The translations under genes and the position numbers were made by a program. The notes beneath the pieces were generated by a model that had not been told where the DNA came from, ran no database searches, and was given only the letters and a program-made list of their open reading frames with translations. A DNA stretch of 64,000 nt from Candidatus Leucobacter sulfamidivorax (GTDB lineage Bacteria; Actinomycetota; Actinomycetes; Actinomycetales; Microbacteriaceae): positions 372,001 to 436,000 of the forward strand of contig QZLF01000001.1 of NCBI GenBank assembly GCA_016771945.1, read 5' to 3'. How positions within the stretch are numbered: position 1 is the first letter of the stretch; each line of letters opens with the position of its first letter. Positions 61,232 through 64,000 of this stretch are shown in pieces.

Positions 61232-63219
61232 GCGGAACGCTGCAACGCCTGCGCCCCGGCCGCCCGATCGGCTGGCGCACGATCCTCGGGCTGCTGCTCG
61301 TGCCGCTGACCGCCGCGGGGGTGCTGCTGTGGGGGCTGTGGAACCCGAGCGACCGCCTCGACACCATGACCGCCGCGGTGGTGAACCTCGACGAGCCCGT
61401 CGAGGTCGACGGGCAGCTCACGCCGCTCGGTCGCGTGCTGGCCGGCGAGCTCGTCGGCGGTGGTGGCGGCAGTGGCGGCGAGAGCGGCGAGGCGGCATCG
61501 GACGCCGGCTTCACGTGGGTGCTCACCGACGAGAGCGACGCCGCGGCGGGTCTCGACGACGGCCGCTACACCGCGATCGTGACGATCCCCGAGAACTTCT
61601 CGGCGGCGGCCACCTCCTTCGCCCGCGCGGCTGGCGGGTCCGACGGTGCCGCGGCCGAGGACGCCGCGGCCACCGCCGCCGCACCCGCCGAGGCCGAGCG
61701 CGCGGTCATCGACGTGGCCACGAGCGAGCGCGGCCGTCTGCTCGACGCGGCGCTCTCGAACATCGTCGTCACGACGGCGACGTCGGTGCTGAACGAGCAG
61801 CTGGGCAGCCGATTCGTGGGCGGCGTGCTCGTCGGCATGAGCGAGCTGGGCGCCGGAATCGGCGAGGCCGCCGACGGGGCGGGGGAGCTCGCGGACGGCG
61901 TCTCCCGCCTCGCGGGCGGCGCCGACGCGCTCGCGGGAGGCGTGACGCAGTTCTCCGGCGGCGTCTCGGAGCTCGCCTCGGGGGCCGCCGGCCTCGCCGG
62001 GGGGACCTCCGAGCTGGCCACCGGCGCCCGCGCGGCGGCCGGGGGCAGCGCGGCGCTGGCGCAGGGGGTGCGCGACTACACCGACGGGGTGAACTCCGCC
62101 GTCTCGGGGCTGCAGGCCGGCGCCGGGCAGGCGATCGCACCGCTGCAGCAGCTCTACGCCCTGATCGAGGCCGACGCGGTGCCGCTGCCGCCCGGGCAGA
62201 GCAAGGACGAGGCGCTGGCCCAGCTGGCGCAGGTGATCGCGGGGCTGCAGTCGGCGTCGGTCGACGGCCCCGGCAACCCCCTGACGCAGTTGAAGGACGG
62301 CGGATCCGCGCTCGCCGGCGGGGCCCAGGCCTCGGCCGAGGGCTCGGCCCAGCTGGCGACGGGAGCCGAGGGGGTGGCCGCCGGTGCGTCGCAGCTCGCG
62401 GGCGGCGCCGCGAGCCTCGCGACCGGCGCCGCGGAGCTCTCCTCGGGAGCCTCCGGCCTCGCGAGCGGAACCCGCGAGGCGTCCGGCGGGGCCTCCGCCC
62501 TCGCCGACGGGCTGGTCGAGGCGGCGGATCGCGTACCGAGCTACACCGAGTCCGAGGCGCAGAGCCTGGCCGAGACCGCGGTGCAGCCGGTGGAGGCGCG
62601 GGGCTCGAGCGACGAGCTCTTCAGCGCCTCGGGCGTGCCGCTGTTCGCGGGGCTGGCCCTCTGGGCGGGTGCCTTCGCCTCGTTCCTCGTGCTCGCCCCG
62701 CTGTGGCGGCGCAGCGGGGAGGCGGCCCGCGGCGTCGGCGCGATCGCGCTGCGCAGCGCTCTGCCGGCTGCGGCGATCGGCGCGGCACAGGGGCTCATCG
62801 CGGGCCTCGTGCTGCCGCCGCTGCTGGGCTACGACGCGCCCCAGTGGTTCGGGTTCCTGGGCCTCGCGGTGCTCGCGGGGGTGAGCTTCTCGCTGCTCTG
62901 CCAGGGTCTCTCGGCCCTGCTCGGCGGCCTCGGGCGCTTCCTGGCCTTCGCGCTGCTGATCGTCGCCTTCGCCGTGGGCGTGGTCTCGACGGCGCCGCCG
63001 CTGCTGCGGGCGGTGGGCGACGCGAGCCCGATCGGCGCGCTGTTCTCGGGCTTCCAGTCCGTCGCCATGGGCTCGGCGGGTGCGGGGTCGGCCGTGTGGG
63101 CGCTCGTGCTCTGGGGTCTCGGCGGTCTGGCGCTGACGGCCCTCGCGGTCGCGCGCTCGCGTCGCGCACCCCGCCCATCTGCGCTGCGCCCGCCCGCGCC
63201 GCACGCATCCTCCCGCTGA
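61228..63219 (+). CDS. YhgE/Pip family membrane protein
   Basis: The protein is 663 aa. One N-terminal helix (ILGLLLVPLTAAGVLLWGLW) is followed by the Pip-type outer domain (MTAAVVNLDEPVEVDGQ, YTAIVTIPENFSAA). A long run of Ala/Gly/Ser repeats of the type L-A-x-G-A-x-x-L (residues ~205-440) comes next, then six C-terminal helices of the ABC-2 type. Related proteins include phage infection protein and type VII secretion-associated YueB/EsaA. Co-translation with MMPL (ATGA overlap) suggests a joint envelope export function. Confidence 0.9.
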   Translation: MSGTLQRLRPGRPIGWRTILGLLLVPLTAAGVLLWGLWNPSDRLDTMTAAVVNLDEPVEVDGQLTPLGRVLAGELVGGGGGSGGESGEAASDAGFTWVLTDESDAAAGLDDGRYTAIVTIPENFSAAATSFARAAGGSDGAAAEDAAATAAAPAEAERAVIDVATSERGRLLDAALSNIVVTTATSVLNEQLGSRFVGGVLVGMSELGAGIGEAADGAGELADGVSRLAGGADALAGGVTQFSGGVSELASGAAGLAGGTSELATGARAAAGGSAALAQGVRDYTDGVNSAVSGLQAGAGQAIAPLQQLYALIEADAVPLPPGQSKDEALAQLAQVIAGLQSASVDGPGNPLTQLKDGGSALAGGAQASAEGSAQLATGAEGVAAGASQLAGGAASLATGAAELSSGASGLASGTREASGGASALADGLVEAADRVPSYTESEAQSLAETAVQPVEARGSSDELFSASGVPLFAGLALWAGAFASFLVLAPLWRRSGEAARGVGAIALRSALPAAAIGAAQGLIAGLVLPPLLGYDAPQWFGFLGLAVLAGVSFSLLCQGLSALLGGLGRFLAFALLIVAFAVGVVSTAPPLLRAVGDASPIGALFSGFQSVAMGSAGAGSAVWALVLWGLGGLALTALAVARSRRAPRPSALRPPAPHASSR

Positions 63220-63234
63220 GAGCACCCCTGGGGG

Positions 63235-63277
63235 GTGAGAGCACCCCCGGGGAGGCTCGCCCCACGGGTGCTCTCAC
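63235..63277 (+). terminator. Hairpin cluster after YhgE/Pip gene
   Basis: GTGAGAGCACCC (63235-63246) pairs perfectly with GGGTGCTCTCAC (63266-63277). A further TGAGAGCACCCC directly upstream and GGTGCTTTCA downstream are additional arms, so alternative hairpins can form. Confidence 0.75.
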
Positions 63278-63374
63278 CCCCGACAGGTGCTTTCAGCCGG
63301 GCGGAGATAGGCGCATAACTCTAGAGACGATCGTGCGTATTGTGTTATGTTCAGGGGACACGAAGGAGGCCCCC
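63278..63374 (+). promoter_or_regulatory. Promoter region of tryptophan 2,3-dioxygenase gene
   Basis: After the hairpins the DNA turns A/T-rich (GCGCATAACTCTAGAG to TTGTGTTATGTTCAGG). An inverted pair CATAAC ... GTTATG flanks the centre near 63312-63350, a possible operator. The ribosome site CGAAGGAGG precedes the ATG at 63375. Confidence 0.45.
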
Positions 63375-64000
63375 ATGAGCGTCGAACGCAACACCCGCGA
63401 GATCGAGGACGGCGTCGTCACCGACCTGCGCGAGAAGATGACCTACGGCGGCTATCTCGACCTCGACACGCTGCTCTCGGCCCAGCACCCCGTCAGCAGC
63501 CCCGAGCACCACGACGAGATGCTGTTCATCATCCAGCACCAGACCTCCGAGCTCTGGATGAAGCTCGCCCTGCACGAGATCGTCAGCGCCCGCGAGCTGC
63601 TGCGCGCCGACAACCTCGGCGAGGCGCTCAAGCGGATCGCGCGGGTCAAGCACATCCAGGAGGTGCTCACCCAGCAGTGGTCCGTGCTCGCGACCCTCAC
63701 GCCGACCGAGTACGCGCAGTTCCGCGGCAGCCTCGGCAACTCCTCGGGCTTCCAGTCGGTGCAGTACCGCGCGATCGAGTTCGCGCTCGGCAACAAGAAC
63801 GCGCGCATGCTGCGGGTGTTCGAGGCCGAGCCCGAGAACCACGCGATGCTGCGGGCCGAGCTCGAGAGCCCCACCCTCTACGACGAGTTCCTGCGCCTCG
63901 TCGCGCGGCGCGGCCTGCCGGTGCCCGAGGAGGTGCTGCACCGCGACGTCACACTCGCCTACGAGATGAGCGAGCCGCTCGTCGACGTGATCCTCGAGAT
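63375..64000 (+). CDS. kynA: Tryptophan 2,3-dioxygenase (N-terminal part, runs off window)
   Basis: From the ATG at 63375, 208 codons are visible. The start of the family is clear: MTYGGYLDLDTLLSAQHP, HHDEMLFIIQHQTSELWMKL (substrate-pocket histidine and Trp/Phe residues) and NSSGFQSVQYRAIEFALGNKN (the conserved arginine and phenylalanine region). The enzyme is a haem dioxygenase that opens the indole ring of L-tryptophan to N-formylkynurenine, the first step of the kynurenine route. The proximal haem histidine lies beyond the window. Its partners (kynureninase, formamidase) would be expected just downstream. Confidence 0.93.
   Translation, partial: MSVERNTREIEDGVVTDLREKMTYGGYLDLDTLLSAQHPVSSPEHHDEMLFIIQHQTSELWMKLALHEIVSARELLRADNLGEALKRIARVKHIQEVLTQQWSVLATLTPTEYAQFRGSLGNSSGFQSVQYRAIEFALGNKNARMLRVFEAEPENHAMLRAELESPTLYDEFLRLVARRGLPVPEEVLHRDVTLAYEMSEPLVDVILE

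Overview
The window is very G+C-rich, densely coded, and carries two- and three-gene overlaps of the ATGA type throughout. Together with a CopD-CtaG fusion, an actinobacterial-type dcd, YhgE/Pip and MMPL proteins and many IclR/TetR/MarR regulators, this points to an actinomycete, most likely a Microbacteriaceae member of the Leucobacter kind (inference from gene content, no search was run). No rRNA, tRNA or CRISPR array was seen. A few core genes (ctaG/copD, dcd, tryptophan 2,3-dioxygenase at the right edge) are embedded in a long patchwork of catabolic cassettes, each with its own regulator.

Layout. 1-2111: a small nitrosative-stress-like module (NnrS-like membrane protein, Cys-containing HTH regulator, DUF2249 protein). 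2130-6141: AraC regulator divergent from a group D flavin monooxygenase and an amidohydrolase. 6193-14841: an accessory block that starts with a 203-bp copy of the inside of ctaG/copD, then a damaged IS3-family element, then a class II aldolase/BKACE operon, a DUF6081-like protein, IclR and TetR regulators, and a cupin dioxygenase/NmrA/SnoaL operon. 14929-22301: intact ctaG/copD, MarR plus FAD aromatic hydroxylase, a RutA-like monooxygenase, dcd, and a regulator made of two fused MarR domains. 22548-34478: a long operon with a peptide-type ABC importer, ketopantoate-reductase-like protein, luciferase-like (LLM) monooxygenase, amidohydrolase, M19 dipeptidase, M20 amidase and SDR. 34734-38620: hydantoinase/oxoprolinase subunits A (frameshifted) and B. 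38627-41099: GntR, a 5'-truncated Old Yellow Enzyme, TetR. 41278-54667: a second cassette with IclR, group D flavin monooxygenase, NtaA-type LLM monooxygenase, sugar-type ABC importer (ATPase frameshifted), racemase-like protein, creatinase-like protein and a second HyuA/HyuB pair. 54818-58174: a self-sufficient P450-reductase fusion divergent from LysR. 58346-63219: MMPL exporter and YhgE/Pip protein. 63375-end: start of tryptophan 2,3-dioxygenase.

How it may work together (inference): two independent cassettes share the same logic: an ABC importer, flavin-dependent oxygenases, an ATP-dependent HyuA/HyuB ring-opening or carboxylating enzyme, and amide/peptide-bond hydrolases. This suits uptake and stepwise oxidation and opening of a cyclic amide or N-heterocycle, but no substrate can be named from sequence. 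No separate flavin reductase was recognised in the window, so reduced flavin must come from elsewhere. Several genes are visibly broken or have lost canonical catalytic residues, so the block looks recently assembled and partly decaying or being repurposed.
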